DNA of 64,000 nucleotides, from NCBI GenBank assembly GCA_000335715.1, contig AMYZ01000005.1, positions 62,001 to 126,000 on the forward strand, in the 5' to 3' direction. This document shows, piece after piece, positions 9,723 through 18,827 of the stretch. The stretch is from a beta proteobacterium L13 (GTDB lineage Bacteria > Pseudomonadota > Gammaproteobacteria > Burkholderiales > Chromobacteriaceae). Positions within the stretch are counted from its first letter, which is position 1. The number at the start of each line of letters is the position of its first letter. The translations under genes and the position numbers were made by a program. The notes below the pieces were generated by a model. That model had not been told where the DNA came from and did no database searches. It saw only the letters and a list, made by a program, of their open reading frames with translations.

Positions 9723-10970
9723 ATGAAAAAACTCCTCTGCCTGCTAGGCAGCAGCGGCATGTTGGCCGCCTGCGCCACACCGCTTAGCCCACTGGCTAGC
9801 CAGCCGGTACCGGCCCCCATCGTGCAGCAAAACCAGCCTGCCGCCCCGTTGCCGCCAGTCACCAGCCAGCCCTTGCCCCAAGCACCGGCAAGCAGCCAGC
9901 CGGTCGTGATTCCCCCCGTCGTAGTCGTGCCACCAGCGGCGCCACCCAGACCGGTTGCGGCCAACCCCAAGGCCCTGCTGGACAAGCTGCTGCCTGACTA
10001 CGTGAAACCCCGCAGTGGCTGGCGCGATGACCTGGTATCGGCATTTACTGGCCTGCAGATACCGCACAGCGCCGAAAACTACTGCGCGGTGATTGCCGTG
10101 ATCGAGCAGGAATCCACGTTTCAGGCCGACCCCGTCGTACCTGGCCTGCCAAAAATTGTCTGGGGCAAGATCGGTGACAAAGCCGGTAACTACTATGTAC
10201 CACTGCCGGTGGTGAAAACTGCTTTGCTGAAAAAGTCGCCGAACGGACAGAGCTACAAGGAGCGCATCGACAATCTGCGCACCGAAAAAGAAATGAACGA
10301 CCTGTTCGAGGACATGTCGGCCGAAGGACAAAAGCTGGGCCTGCCGGTGGGCATGAAAAATCCCATCCGCACCGGTGGCCCCATGCAAGTCAGCGTCGAG
10401 TTTGCCGAAGCACACGTGCGTGCCTGGCCCTACCCCTATGCCCGCAACGGCAGCATTCGCGATGAAGTATTCAGCCGCAAAGGCGGCGTTTACTTCGGTA
10501 GCGCCATCCTGCTGCAATACCCGGCCCCGTATACCGACATGCGTTATCGCTTTGCCGACTTCAACGCCGGCCGCTACGCCAGCCGCAATGCCGCCTTCCA
10601 GCAAGCCGTAGCCAGGCTGAGCGGCAGCAAGCTGGCACTGGACGGCGACTTGTTGCGCTATCAAAACGGCCAGCCTGCACGCGATGCCAGCAGCACGCAG
10701 CAAGCGCTGGCAAAACTGCGTAGCCGCTTGGGCCTGAGCGACGCCGACATGCTGCGCGACCTGAAACAGGAAAAAAGCGCCGGCTTCACCCAGACCACGC
10801 TGTATAACCGCTTGATGCAACTGGCCGATCAAAGCCAGGGTCGCAAAGTGGCGCGAGAGATCATGCCGGAAATCCGCCTGCAAAGCCCCAAGATCACCCG
10901 CAAGCTCACCACGGCCTGGTTTGCCGACCGTGTCGATGGCCGCTACCAGCGCTGCCTGGCTCGGCGTTAA
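9723..10970 (+). CDS. DUF1615 lipoprotein
   Basis: 415 residues. A lipoprotein signal ends in LAAC (Cys17), followed by ~65 residues rich in Pro, Ala, Gln and Val that probably span the periplasm. The globular part fits DUF1615: ENYCAVIAVIEQESTFQADP, NPIRTGGPMQVSVEFAEAH, and RYRFADFNAGRYASRNAAFQ. The EQEST region and the later GGPMQV resemble lysozyme-like transglycosylase folds, so a peptidoglycan role is plausible but unproven. It is followed by a strong terminator. Confidence 0.85.
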   Translation: MKKLLCLLGSSGMLAACATPLSPLASQPVPAPIVQQNQPAAPLPPVTSQPLPQAPASSQPVVIPPVVVVPPAAPPRPVAANPKALLDKLLPDYVKPRSGWRDDLVSAFTGLQIPHSAENYCAVIAVIEQESTFQADPVVPGLPKIVWGKIGDKAGNYYVPLPVVKTALLKKSPNGQSYKERIDNLRTEKEMNDLFEDMSAEGQKLGLPVGMKNPIRTGGPMQVSVEFAEAHVRAWPYPYARNGSIRDEVFSRKGGVYFGSAILLQYPAPYTDMRYRFADFNAGRYASRNAAFQQAVARLSGSKLALDGDLLRYQNGQPARDASSTQQALAKLRSRLGLSDADMLRDLKQEKSAGFTQTTLYNRLMQLADQSQGRKVAREIMPEIRLQSPKITRKLTTAWFADRVDGRYQRCLARR

Positions 10971-10985
10971 GCTGGGCCGACAAGC

Positions 10986-11018
10986 AAAAAGCCCTTTCGT
11001 TACACGAAAGGGCTTTTT
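10986..11018 (+). terminator. Intrinsic terminator after the DUF1615 gene
   Basis: AAAAGCCCTTTCGT and ACGAAAGGGCTTTT form a long stem flanked by A and T runs 16 bases after the stop codon. It would work in both directions. Confidence 0.9.
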
Positions 11019-11092
11019 CATTGGGCCACGTACAGCAAACACGGTATAAGGCGCCATCCGCGACGCACTGGCCAGCAAGAAAATACAAACGT

Positions 11093-11120
11093 AAAAAAGC
11101 CACCCTAAGGTGGCTTTTTT
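11093..11120 (-). terminator. Terminator of the tRNA cluster
   Basis: AAAAAAGCCACC, CTAA, GGTGGCTTTTTT is a symmetric hairpin immediately downstream of tRNA-Glu on the minus strand. Confidence 0.9.
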
Positions 11121-11128
11121 ACTGAAAC

Positions 11129-11204
11129 TGGCGTCCCCACGGGGATTCGAACCCCGGTTACCGCCGTGAAAGGGCGATGTCCTAGGCCTCTAGACGATGG
11201 GGAC
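11129..11204 (-). tRNA. tRNA-Glu (anticodon TTC)
   Basis: The minus strand starts GTCCCCATCGTCTAGAGGCC, folds into a full cloverleaf, carries TTC in the loop CTTTCAC, has the T-loop GGTTCGAATCC, and ends with encoded CCA. It is the last of three tRNAs read from right to left downstream of lysC. Confidence 0.95.
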
Positions 11205-11208
11205 CTAG

Positions 11209-11285
11209 TGGCGCACCCGGAGCGATTCGAACGCCCGACCCTTTGGTTCGTAGCCAAATACTCTATCCAACTGAGCTACGGGTGC
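11209..11285 (-). tRNA. tRNA-Arg (anticodon ACG)
   Basis: Acceptor stem GCACCCG/CGGGTGC, D-arm TAGCTCAGTTGGATAGAG, anticodon loop CTACGAA giving ACG (read as ICG), T-loop GTTCGAATC and encoded CCA. It lies between tRNA-Ser and tRNA-Glu. Confidence 0.95.
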
Positions 11286-11291
11286 GCTGTG

Positions 11292-11385
11292 TGGCGGAGA
11301 AAGAGGGATTCGAACCCTCGATACAGGTTTAAGCCCGTATGCTTCCTTAGCAGGGAAGTGCCTTCGACCTCTCGGCCATTTCTCC
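11292..11385 (-). tRNA. tRNA-Ser (anticodon GCT)
   Basis: 94 bases. Acceptor stem GGAGAAA/TTTCTCC, anticodon loop CTGCTAA giving GCT (AGC/AGU codons), a long variable arm as expected for serine tRNA, and encoded CCA. It lies 65 bases downstream of lysC and is first in the cluster. Confidence 0.95.
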
Positions 11386-11450
11386 GTCAACAGAACGCCA
11401 TATTAATTAACACTTAGCCTTCTGTCAACCACTACTTGCAATAATTTTGC

Positions 11451-12677
11451 CTATGCAGGCTGATCCAGGCCAAATACCTTGTGCAGCACGCGTACGGCCA
11501 ACTCCAGGTATTTCTCGTCGATCAGCACCGACACCTTGATTTCAGAGGTGGAGATCATCTGGATATTGATGCCCTCTTCCGCCAGCGTGCGGAACATGGT
11601 GGAGGCTACGCCGCAGTGCGAGCGCATGCCCACACCTACGATGGACACTTTGGCCACCTTGTCGTCGGAGTCGATCTTGCCGGCGCCGATGTGGGTCTGT
11701 ACGTCGCGCAGGATAGCCAGCGCCTGCTGGTATTCGCCACGTGGCACGGTAAAGGAGAAGTCGGTGGTGCCGTTCTCGCCAACATTCTGGATGATCATGT
11801 CCACTTCGATGTTGGCATCGGCAATCGGGCCCAGAATCTGGTAAGCGATACCTGGCTTATCCGGTACACCTTTTACGTTGATGCGTGCTTCGTTACGGTC
11901 AAACGCAATACCTGCCACTACGGCCTTTTCCATGTTCTCATCTTCCTCAAACGTAATCAGTGTGCCTTCGCCCTCGTCTTCAAAGCTGGAGAGCACGCGC
12001 AGGCGTACTTTGTATTTGCCGGCAAACTCTACAGAGCGGATCTGCAGAATCTTGGAGCCCAGGCTGGCCATCTCGATCATCTCCTCAAAGGTGATGGTCT
12101 TCAGGCGGCGGGCTTCCGGTACCACGCGCGGGTCGGTGGTGTACACACCATCCACGTCGGTATAGATCTGGCACTCATCCGCTTTCAGCGCGGCAGCCAT
12201 GGCCACGGCCGAGGTGTCGGAACCGCCACGACCCAGCGTGGTGATATTGCCGTCTTCGTCCAGGCCCTGGAAACCGGCCACGACAACCACGCGCCCAGCA
12301 TTCAGGTCGGCGCGCATGGCGGCTTCGTCGATGGACTGGATGCGGGCCTTGGTGTGGGCACTGTCGGTCACCACACGCACCTGCCAGCCGCAGTAGCTCT
12401 TGGCATTCACGCCGATTTCTTTCAGCGCCATGGCCAACAGGCCGATGGTGACTTGCTCGCCGGTAGAAATCACCACGTCGAGCTCGCGTGGGTCCGGGTA
12501 CTCTTGCAGCTCTTTAGCCAGGGCGATCAGGCGGTTGGTTTCACCACTCATGGCCGAAACCACCACCACTACATCATGTCCCTGGGCTTTCCATTTGGCG
12601 ACACGGCGGGCCACGTTCTTGATACGCTCAGGGGAGCCCATCGAGGTACCGCCGTACTTTTGTACGATAAGTGCCAT
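11451..12677 (-). CDS. lysC: Aspartate kinase
   Basis: 408 residues. It phosphorylates L-aspartate, the first step of the lysine, threonine and methionine pathway. The N-terminal kinase domain shows [29 protein letters not shown] and the [11 protein letters not shown] loop. Two ACT regulatory domains follow at the C-terminus ([19 protein letters not shown] and [16 protein letters not shown]), so feedback inhibition by lysine and/or threonine is expected. hom and thrC of the same pathway lie at 25-28 kb, not adjacent. The tRNA cluster follows in the same direction and may be read through. Confidence 0.96.
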   Translation of the reverse strand: MALIVQKYGGTSMGSPERIKNVARRVAKWKAQGHDVVVVVSAMSGETNRLIALAKELQEYPDPRELDVVISTGEQVTIGLLAMALKEIGVNAKSYCGWQVRVVTDSAHTKARIQSIDEAAMRADLNAGRVVVVAGFQGLDEDGNITTLGRGGSDTSAVAMAAALKADECQIYTDVDGVYTTDPRVVPEARRLKTITFEEMIEMASLGSKILQIRSVEFAGKYKVRLRVLSSFEDEGEGTLITFEEDENMEKAVVAGIAFDRNEARINVKGVPDKPGIAYQILGPIADANIEVDMIIQNVGENGTTDFSFTVPRGEYQQALAILRDVQTHIGAGKIDSDDKVAKVSIVGVGMRSHCGVASTMFRTLAEEGINIQMISTSEIKVSVLIDEKYLELAVRVLHKVFGLDQPA

Positions 12678-12941
12678 GTTTTGTTTTCTTGAATAGGGTT
12701 GGGATGTCGGACAATGATTCTGTCCCGATACACCCCCTTATGGCAAGGCACTTGTAGCGCATTTGCCCTGCTTTTTTGCTGCCATGCGGCATGTGGACGC
12801 AGACTGTTCAATGGATACAAAATACCATTGAAAACCCACAGCAACTGTACGCATCATTTGACAGGATGGTGCGGCCAACTAGCATGGTAAGAGAAGCAGC
12901 CAAAAGATAAACACAGCCGCACCAGGCAAACGGGGCAGACC

Positions 12942-13310
12942 ATGAAACACATTATCCTGGTGGTAGACGATTCGCCGGTACTCAGACAGATCTCTTTCGA
13001 AACGCTCAGCGAGGCCGGTTACAAGGTGCTGCAGGCAGAAAACGGCAAGGCAGGCTTGCTACAGCTGGACAAATACACGCCGTCGCTGATCATCAGCGAC
13101 CTGAACATGCCCGAGATGAACGGGCTGGAATTCATCCGCACACTGCGCCAGCGCCCGCCGCTGGTGCAAACACCGGTCATCATGGTTACAACCGAGCTTA
13201 GCGACAGCATGAAAGAGGCCGGGCGCGCCGCCGGGGCTACCGCGTGGCTGACCAAACCACTGCAACCCCCGCTGTTGCTCAAGGCGGTGAATGCCCTGCT
13301 GCACCAATAA
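12942..13310 (+). CDS. Stand-alone response-regulator receiver protein (CheY-like)
   Basis: 122 residues, one receiver domain and no output domain. The acidic pocket is DD at 9-10, the phospho-acceptor is Asp53 in IISDLNMP, the switch Thr is in VTTELSD, and the conserved Lys is in LTKP. Such proteins act in chemotaxis or phosphorelays, but no kinase or che gene is adjacent. The 264-base gap between lysC and this gene contains one copy of the TGCGGCCAAC repeat (12871) and no other clear feature. Confidence 0.92.
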   Translation: MKHIILVVDDSPVLRQISFETLSEAGYKVLQAENGKAGLLQLDKYTPSLIISDLNMPEMNGLEFIRTLRQRPPLVQTPVIMVTTELSDSMKEAGRAAGATAWLTKPLQPPLLLKAVNALLHQ

Positions 13311-13352
13311 GCTCGGGCAGCCCGGCAGCAGCGTCGGGCGACAAGATAAACA

Positions 13353-14342
13353 TCAGGCAGGCATAGACCACAAAGGCGGCTGTTTCATGGCTTCCAGCTG
13401 TTGCTCCAGCTCGTTGATGCGTTCCAGCCAGTAGTGTTCACTACCAAACCACGGAAACGCCGCCGGGAATGCCGGGTCCGCCCAGCGCGCCGATAGCCAG
13501 GCACAATAGTGCAGCAGGCGCAGGCTGCGCAGTGGCTCGATCAGCCGCAGCTCGCGGTAATCCAGATCACAAAACTCCTCGTAGCCGGCCAGAATCGCGG
13601 CCAACTGCGCCGACTGCTGCTCGCGCTCGCCACTGAGCAACATCCAGATATCCTGAATAGCCGGCGCCATGCGGCTGTCGTCCAGGTCAACAAAGTGCGG
13701 GCCGTCTGGCGTCCACATCACATTACCGGCGTGACAGTCGCCATGGGTACGCAGCAGGGTCAGTGCGGGCAAGGTGGCAAAGGCTGCCTCGGCCATGCCG
13801 ATGACCGCCTGCGCTACCTGGCCAAAGCGTGCGGCCAGATGTTTGGGCAGATGTCCGCCTGTTTCGATAATACGCAAGGCATCATGGCCAAAGGTTTGCA
13901 CCGTCAGCGCCGGGCGCGTGGCGTAAGCCTGGCTGCGGCCAATGGCGTGAATGCGCCCCAGAAACCGCCCCAGCCACTCCAGCGTGGCCTCGTCTTCCAG
14001 CTCGGGCGCACGGCCGCCGCGGCGCGGAAACAGGGCAAAGCGAAAGCCCTGCCATTGCAATAGTGTCTGGCCGGCAAATGCCAGCGGCGCCACCACCGGG
14101 ATTTCGGCTTCTTGCAGCTGACGGGCAAAGGTGTGCTCTTCCAGAATCTGCGCGTCCTGCCAGCGCCCTGGCCGGTAAAACTTGGCGATCAGCGGCGGGC
14201 CGTCTTCCATGCCCACCTGATAAACGCGGTTTTCATAGCTGTTCAGTGCCAGCATGCGGCCATCGCAGCGCAAGCCGGTGCTTTCCACCGCGTCCAGCAT
14301 CAGGTCGGGGGTCAGCGCGGTATAAGGGTGTAGGGTGTCCAT
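13353..14342 (-). CDS. srkA: Stress response kinase A
   Basis: 329 residues of the SrkA (YihE/RdoA) family, an aminoglycoside-phosphotransferase-fold Ser/Thr protein kinase involved in envelope and oxidative stress. Motifs seen: NSYENRVYQVGMEDG (nucleotide loop), LRTHGDCHAGNVMW (catalytic loop with Asp and Asn) and HFVDLDDSRMAP (metal-binding DFG-equivalent). The ATG at 14342 starts MDTLHPYTAL. A start three codons earlier is possible. The gene is divergent from an unknown gene beginning at 14419. Confidence 0.92.
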   Translation of the reverse strand: MDTLHPYTALTPDLMLDAVESTGLRCDGRMLALNSYENRVYQVGMEDGPPLIAKFYRPGRWQDAQILEEHTFARQLQEAEIPVVAPLAFAGQTLLQWQGFRFALFPRRGGRAPELEDEATLEWLGRFLGRIHAIGRSQAYATRPALTVQTFGHDALRIIETGGHLPKHLAARFGQVAQAVIGMAEAAFATLPALTLLRTHGDCHAGNVMWTPDGPHFVDLDDSRMAPAIQDIWMLLSGEREQQSAQLAAILAGYEEFCDLDYRELRLIEPLRSLRLLHYCAWLSARWADPAFPAAFPWFGSEHYWLERINELEQQLEAMKQPPLWSMPA

Positions 14343-14418
14343 GCCCCGCATTATGCTCGCAGCGCACGGCCTGCGGCCAACCTTTGCAGTCGCCGTCGCC
14401 AGGGCTTACCATCGTGGC

Positions 14419-14985
14419 ATGAGCCTATCCTTTACCTACTTCGAAGCCGAAGACCGCCTGCTGGTACTGATACAGCCCGGTGGCCACCAGCTATGGCTGA
14501 CACGCTACCTTACCCAGTCCATCCTGCGCGATATTGCTGCCCTGTTTGCCCGCGCCGTACCGGGCGAAGGCATACCCGGTGCCGGCAGCAGCGAACAGCG
14601 CATTGCGCTGGAGCACCGCATGGCCATGAACGAAGAAGATCTGGCCGACCAGCCCGGCATGGGCGGCGGCATGAAGTTCGCACAAAACTCCCCGGCACTC
14701 CCCGCTAGCGGTAGTGTGCAGGTATGCACCGGGCTGGATGCTCAGGCCGGCAGCGACTACGCCAGCATCAGCTTTACCGTCGGGCAGCAAAACATCAATA
14801 TGCGACAAAACCGCCCCGGCTTTCACCGTTTCCTGCGCACCCTGGCGCTGTGCGCGGAAAAAGCCGGGTGGCACATTCAGGATGTCCCGCCATGGCTGAC
14901 GCAAAGCCTGCTGGCCGACCTGTTAAGCACGCTGCCGCCTCTGGACGAGCCGGATACCAGCCACGACAGCGGCCTGCAGCCTTAA
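14419..14985 (+). CDS. Protein of unknown function
   Basis: 188 residues beginning MSLSFTYFEAEDRLLVLIQP. I do not recognise a family. It has no signal peptide or membrane segment, is mildly acidic at the C-terminus, and contains a glycine/methionine-rich stretch (MGGGMKFAQ) near the middle and a basic helix-like segment near FHRFLRTLALCAEKAGW. An in-frame ATG at 14335 overlaps srkA and is unlikely. It is divergent from srkA and upstream of a cation-efflux gene. Codon use looks like that of the neighbours, so it is probably a real host gene. Confidence 0.75.
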   Translation: MSLSFTYFEAEDRLLVLIQPGGHQLWLTRYLTQSILRDIAALFARAVPGEGIPGAGSSEQRIALEHRMAMNEEDLADQPGMGGGMKFAQNSPALPASGSVQVCTGLDAQAGSDYASISFTVGQQNINMRQNRPGFHRFLRTLALCAEKAGWHIQDVPPWLTQSLLADLLSTLPPLDEPDTSHDSGLQP

Positions 14986-15034
14986 GCTTGCCATCAGCCA
15001 CGCACATCACACTGCAGCTTTTTGCGACGATACC

Positions 15035-15913
15035 ATGACCAGCCCAGCCCACAGCCCGCAACACCAAGCCGCCCAGCGTAGCCTGTGGGTCAGCGTAGCG
15101 GTCAATATCGTACTGACCATCGCCCAGCTGCTCGCCGGCTTATGGGCTGGCTCGCAGGCGCTGGTGGCCGATGCGCTACACTCGCTATCCGACCTGCTGG
15201 CCGACTTTGTCGCGCTGCTGGCGCGCAAACACAGCAGCAAGGCGCCGGACCACGACCACCAGTACGGCCACTACCGCTACGAAACCGCCGCCTCGCTGGC
15301 ACTGGGTGCCCTGCTGTTGGCCGCAGGTTGCAGCATGCTATGGGGTGCCGGCAACAAGATCATCAGCCATAGCACGCTGTCGCCTGTCCACCCTCTGGCA
15401 CTGTACGTTGCGCTGCTTACCCTGGTCTCGAAAGAAAGCCTGTTCCGCTACATGCTGGCGGTAGCTACCCGCGTGAAATCCAGCATGCTGGTGGCCAACG
15501 CCTGGCACGCACGGGCTGATGCTGCGTCCTCGCTGGTGGTGGCGGTCGGTATTGGCGGCAACCTGTTGGGCTACACCTGGCTGGACCCCTTGGCCGCCGC
15601 ATTGGTGGGCTTCATGGTTGGCCGCACCGGCTGGCAGTTTGCCTGGGACGCCCTGCACGACCTGATGGACCGTGCCGCTGACGACGACACGGTGGCGGCC
15701 ATCCAGCAAGCGCTACTGGAGACCCCCGGCGTACAAGGCATACACGACTTGCGTACCCGCCGCCTGGGCGACCATATCCAGGTAGACGTACATCTGGAGA
15801 TAGACGGCAAGCTCAGCGTACGCGAGGGGCACGATATCGCGGCCAATGCACGCCAGCGCGTCGTGGCCAGCCACCCCGTACTGGACGTGATGACCCACAT
15901 CGACCCGGTATAG
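15035..15913 (+). CDS. fieF: Cation diffusion facilitator (FieF/YiiP-like metal efflux)
   Basis: 292 residues. Six transmembrane segments carry the transport-site acidic and histidine residues: DxxxD in LSDLLADF (helix 2) and HxxxD in WHARADA (helix 5). A cytoplasmic C-terminal domain follows with HDLRTRRLGDHIQVDVHLEID. This pattern matches FieF-type proton-driven exporters of Zn, Fe or related divalent ions. The metal cannot be decided from sequence. The gene stands alone and is followed by lutA in the same direction after 99 bases. Confidence 0.9.
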   Translation: MTSPAHSPQHQAAQRSLWVSVAVNIVLTIAQLLAGLWAGSQALVADALHSLSDLLADFVALLARKHSSKAPDHDHQYGHYRYETAASLALGALLLAAGCSMLWGAGNKIISHSTLSPVHPLALYVALLTLVSKESLFRYMLAVATRVKSSMLVANAWHARADAASSLVVAVGIGGNLLGYTWLDPLAAALVGFMVGRTGWQFAWDALHDLMDRAADDDTVAAIQQALLETPGVQGIHDLRTRRLGDHIQVDVHLEIDGKLSVREGHDIAANARQRVVASHPVLDVMTHIDPV

Positions 15914-16012
15914 CGCTGGCGCAAGGGTAAATCCGCATTGGCATCCGGCGCACGGGGGGCTTTAATCAGGACAAGCCCTAGTGGGCATTGCGCCGGAGAA
16001 CTGCACACCGCC

Positions 16013-16768
16013 ATGAAAGTCGCCCTTTTCATACCCTGTTTTGTCAACGAACTGTACCCGCACGTAGCCATGGCTACTGCCGAGCTGCTGGAAGGCTACG
16101 GCGTAGACATACACTACCCGCTGGCCCAGTCCTGTTGCGGCCAACCTTTAAGCAACAACGGCGACAGCCAGGGCGCCTGCGATGCGGCGCGCCGTTTCAC
16201 CGGCATTTTCAAAGACTACGACTACGTGGTGTCACCGTCCGGCAGCTGTACAGCGCACGTCAAGCACCACTACCCGTGGTACATCGCCGACAACGCCGAC
16301 TACCAGGCGCTGCAGCCGCGTATCTATGAAATCGTGGAATTCCTGCAAGACGTGCTGAAAGTGGAAAAACTGCCCAAGCCGGTCTACTTCCCGCACACCG
16401 TGTCCATACACCAGAGCTGCCACGGTCTGCGCGAGCTGGGCCACGCCGCGCCATCCGAGTTGATGATCCCCTACCACTCGCGGCTGGAGCGCATCCTGCA
16501 GCTGGTAGACGGCATCGAGGTCAAGCAACCAGAACGCCGTGACGAGTGCTGCGGCTTTGGCGGCACCTTCAGCGTGGACGAGCCGGAAGTGTCGGTGGCC
16601 ATGGGCGAAGACCGCGTGGCACAACACGAGGCCACCGGCGCACAGTTCATCGTCGGCGCCGACCCGTCGTGCCTGATGCACATGGGCGGCATCATCCGCC
16701 ACCGCTGCCGCCCCATCCGCCCGCTGCACATCGTGGAAATCCTCACCGGTCGCGGGGGTGCCGCATGA
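16013..16768 (+). CDS. lutA: L-lactate oxidation iron-sulfur protein LutA
   Basis: 251 residues starting MKVALFIPCFVNELYPHVA. Two cysteine-rich CCG domains are present (QSCCGQPLSNNG, HQSCHGLRELG, DECCGFGGTFS), as in LutA/YkgE and heterodisulfide reductase subunits. With LutB and LutC it forms an L-lactate dehydrogenase complex feeding electrons to the respiratory chain. The stop overlaps the lutB start (ATGA), showing translational coupling. The in-frame ATG at 15938 gives an extra N-terminus not found in the family. Confidence 0.93.
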   Translation: MKVALFIPCFVNELYPHVAMATAELLEGYGVDIHYPLAQSCCGQPLSNNGDSQGACDAARRFTGIFKDYDYVVSPSGSCTAHVKHHYPWYIADNADYQALQPRIYEIVEFLQDVLKVEKLPKPVYFPHTVSIHQSCHGLRELGHAAPSELMIPYHSRLERILQLVDGIEVKQPERRDECCGFGGTFSVDEPEVSVAMGEDRVAQHEATGAQFIVGADPSCLMHMGGIIRHRCRPIRPLHIVEILTGRGGAA

Positions 16769-18147
16769 AAAACGACAATATCAACCACGCCGAAGCCGCG
16801 GCCGCTTTTCTGCAAGACCGCGAACAGGCGCGCTGGCACGACAGCGCCATCTGGTGGGTACGCCAGAAGCGCGACATGCAGGCCAAGCAGCTGCCGGAAT
16901 GGGAGCAACTGCGTGCACTGGCGCAGCAGATCAAGGCCCACACCCTGTCGCGACTGGACGACTACCTGCAGCAGTTCCAGGCCAACGCCGAGAAAAACGG
17001 CGTCACCGTGCACTGGGCAGCCGACGCCGACGAGCACAACCGCATCGTGCACGGCATTCTGGCCGCAGCCAAGGTCAAAAAGCTGGTGAAGTCCAAATCC
17101 ATGCTCACCGAAGAGTGCGGGCTGAACCCTTACCTGGAACAGCACGGCATCGAGGTGATCGATACCGACCTGGGCGAGCGCATCGTGCAGCTGCGGCAAG
17201 AGCCGCCCAGCCACATCGTGATGCCGGCCATCCACCTGAAAAAAGAACAGATCTCCGAGCTGTTCCACCGTGAGCTGGGCACCGAGGCGGGCAATAACGA
17301 CCCCACCTACCTGACCCACGCCGCGCGTGCCAACCTGCGCGAGCATTTCCTCACCGCCGATGCCGGCCTGACCGGCGTCAACTTCGCCATCGCCGAAACT
17401 GGCGGCGTGGTGGTGTGTACCAACGAAGGCAACGCCGACCTCGGTACCGCGCTGCCGCCTATCCACATCGCCAGCATGGGCCTGGAAAAAATCATTCCGC
17501 GGCTGGAACACCTGGGCGTGTTCACCCGCCTGCTGGCGCGTTCGGCCATCGGCTCGCCGATTACCACCTACACCTCGCACTTCCACCGCGCGCGCCCCGG
17601 TGGCCAGATGCACATCGTGATCGTGGACAACGGCCGCAGCGACATCCTGGGCAACGACGATTTCTACCAGAGCCTGCGCTGCATCCGCTGCGGCGCCTGC
17701 ATGAACACCTGCCCGGTGTACCGACGCAGTACCGGCCACAGCTACAGCTACATCATCCCCGGCCCCATCGGTTCCACCCTGGGCCCCAGCCGCGACATCA
17801 AAAAGCACGGCAGCATGGCGTTTGCCTGTACCACCTGCGGCTCGTGCAGCAATGTGTGCCCGGTGAAAATCAACCTGCACGAACAGCTGGTGCTGCAGCG
17901 CAAGCGTGCCTTCGACGCCGGTACGCTGAAGCCGGCCAAGAAAATGGGCCTGCTGGCCATGCGCTTCCTCACCCAGCACCCGTCGCTGATGGACGCCGGC
18001 GGCAAAGTGATGCGTAAAGTGGTGCCCATCGTGCCGGAAAACCTCACCCGCCACAGCGCGTGGTCGCGCCCCGGCCGGGCGCTGCCGGAGATGCCGGAAC
18101 AAAGCTTCAAGGAAATGTGGCAAGCCCGTCAGGAGAAAAAGTCATGA
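16765..18147 (+). CDS. lutB: L-lactate oxidation iron-sulfur protein LutB
   Basis: 460 residues starting MKNDNINHAEAAAAFLQD. An N-terminal LUD domain is followed by two 4Fe-4S motifs, CIRCGACMNTCPVYR and CTTCGSCSNVCPVKI, and a C-terminal tail. It is the electron-transfer subunit of the LutABC complex. It overlaps lutA by four bases at its start and lutC by four bases at its end, so the three are one translationally coupled operon. No lactate permease or LutR-type regulator is in the window. Confidence 0.95.
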   Translation: MKNDNINHAEAAAAFLQDREQARWHDSAIWWVRQKRDMQAKQLPEWEQLRALAQQIKAHTLSRLDDYLQQFQANAEKNGVTVHWAADADEHNRIVHGILAAAKVKKLVKSKSMLTEECGLNPYLEQHGIEVIDTDLGERIVQLRQEPPSHIVMPAIHLKKEQISELFHRELGTEAGNNDPTYLTHAARANLREHFLTADAGLTGVNFAIAETGGVVVCTNEGNADLGTALPPIHIASMGLEKIIPRLEHLGVFTRLLARSAIGSPITTYTSHFHRARPGGQMHIVIVDNGRSDILGNDDFYQSLRCIRCGACMNTCPVYRRSTGHSYSYIIPGPIGSTLGPSRDIKKHGSMAFACTTCGSCSNVCPVKINLHEQLVLQRKRAFDAGTLKPAKKMGLLAMRFLTQHPSLMDAGGKVMRKVVPIVPENLTRHSAWSRPGRALPEMPEQSFKEMWQARQEKKS

Positions 18148-18710
18148 GCAGCCGAGAACAGATCCTGGCGCGGCTGCGCCAGAACCGCCCGCAAGGCCCG
18201 GCGCTGCCGGACATCGACGCGGTGCCGTTCATCACCTTTGACGACAAGTTCGACGCCTTCCGCACCCTGGTACGCAACCTGGGCGGCGACGCCGTGCAGC
18301 TGGCCGACGGCGACAGCGTGCAAAGCGTGGTACAGCAACGTTGGCCGCAACACGGCCGCCTGGTGGACCTGACCCGGGCAGACAACGAAGAAAGCGCCAG
18401 CCCGCACGCCTGGCACGACGTGGACGTGGCCATCGTGCCCGGCGAACTGGCGGTAGCCGAAAGCGCGGCGGTGTGGGTCAGCCACGCCGATAACCAGTGG
18501 CGCTCGATCTACTTCCTGACCCAGAAGCTGGTGCTGGTGGTGCCGCGCGACGCCATCGTGGACACCATGCGCGACGCCTACCGCCGCATCGCCATCCGCG
18601 AGCACGGCTTTGGCGGCTTCATCAGCGGCAGCTCGCGCACCGCCGATATCGAACAAAGCCTGGTGATGGGCGCACACGGCGCCATGGCCGCACTGGTGGT
18701 GTTTGTCTGA
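18144..18710 (+). CDS. lutC: Lactate utilization protein LutC
   Basis: 188 residues, an LUD domain protein (YkgG family) and the third subunit of L-lactate oxidation. The start at 18144 follows AGGAG by eight bases and overlaps the lutB stop. The C-terminal GFISGSSRTADIEQSLVMGAHG matches the conserved nucleotide-fold end of the family. A strong terminator follows. Confidence 0.93.
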   Translation: MSSREQILARLRQNRPQGPALPDIDAVPFITFDDKFDAFRTLVRNLGGDAVQLADGDSVQSVVQQRWPQHGRLVDLTRADNEESASPHAWHDVDVAIVPGELAVAESAAVWVSHADNQWRSIYFLTQKLVLVVPRDAIVDTMRDAYRRIAIREHGFGGFISGSSRTADIEQSLVMGAHGAMAALVVFV

Positions 18711-18734
18711 TTGCAGTAAGTTGTTGCTTCTTTT

Positions 18735-18759
18735 AGCGGCCCGCGTGGCCGCTTTTTTT
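18735..18759 (+). terminator. Intrinsic terminator of lutABC
   Basis: AGCGGCC, CGCGT, GGCCGCT and seven T residues lie 24 bases after the lutC stop. Confidence 0.9.
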
Positions 18760-18780
18760 GCGGCCAACGTTGGCCGCAAA
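18757..18780. repeat. Head-to-head pair of the TGCGGCCAAC repeat (perfect palindrome)
   Basis: TGCGGCCAAC is joined directly to its reverse complement, with two further T/A matches on each side, giving a 24-base perfect palindrome between the lutC terminator and the helicase terminator. Inverted pairs of uptake sequences behind genes are typical of Neisseria and Haemophilus. The pair could also act as part of the terminator. Confidence 0.85.
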
Positions 18781-18783
18781 CGC

Positions 18784-18809
18784 AAAAAAGCCACCTTGCG
18801 GTGGCTTTT
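18784..18809 (-). terminator. Terminator of the RhlE-type helicase gene (bidirectional)
   Basis: AAAAAAGCCACC, TTGC, GGTGGCTTTT lies just after the minus-strand helicase stop. Confidence 0.85.
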
Positions 18810-18827
18810 CATTATTGCGCCAACGGC

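Noticed and set aside
11129-11385. Integration site with phage remnant at the tRNA cluster
   Set aside because: Three intact tRNAs, a normal terminator and core genes on both sides; no integrase or direct repeat of a tRNA end.
16471-18123. 550-codon minus-strand open frame
   Set aside because: Shadow of lutB.
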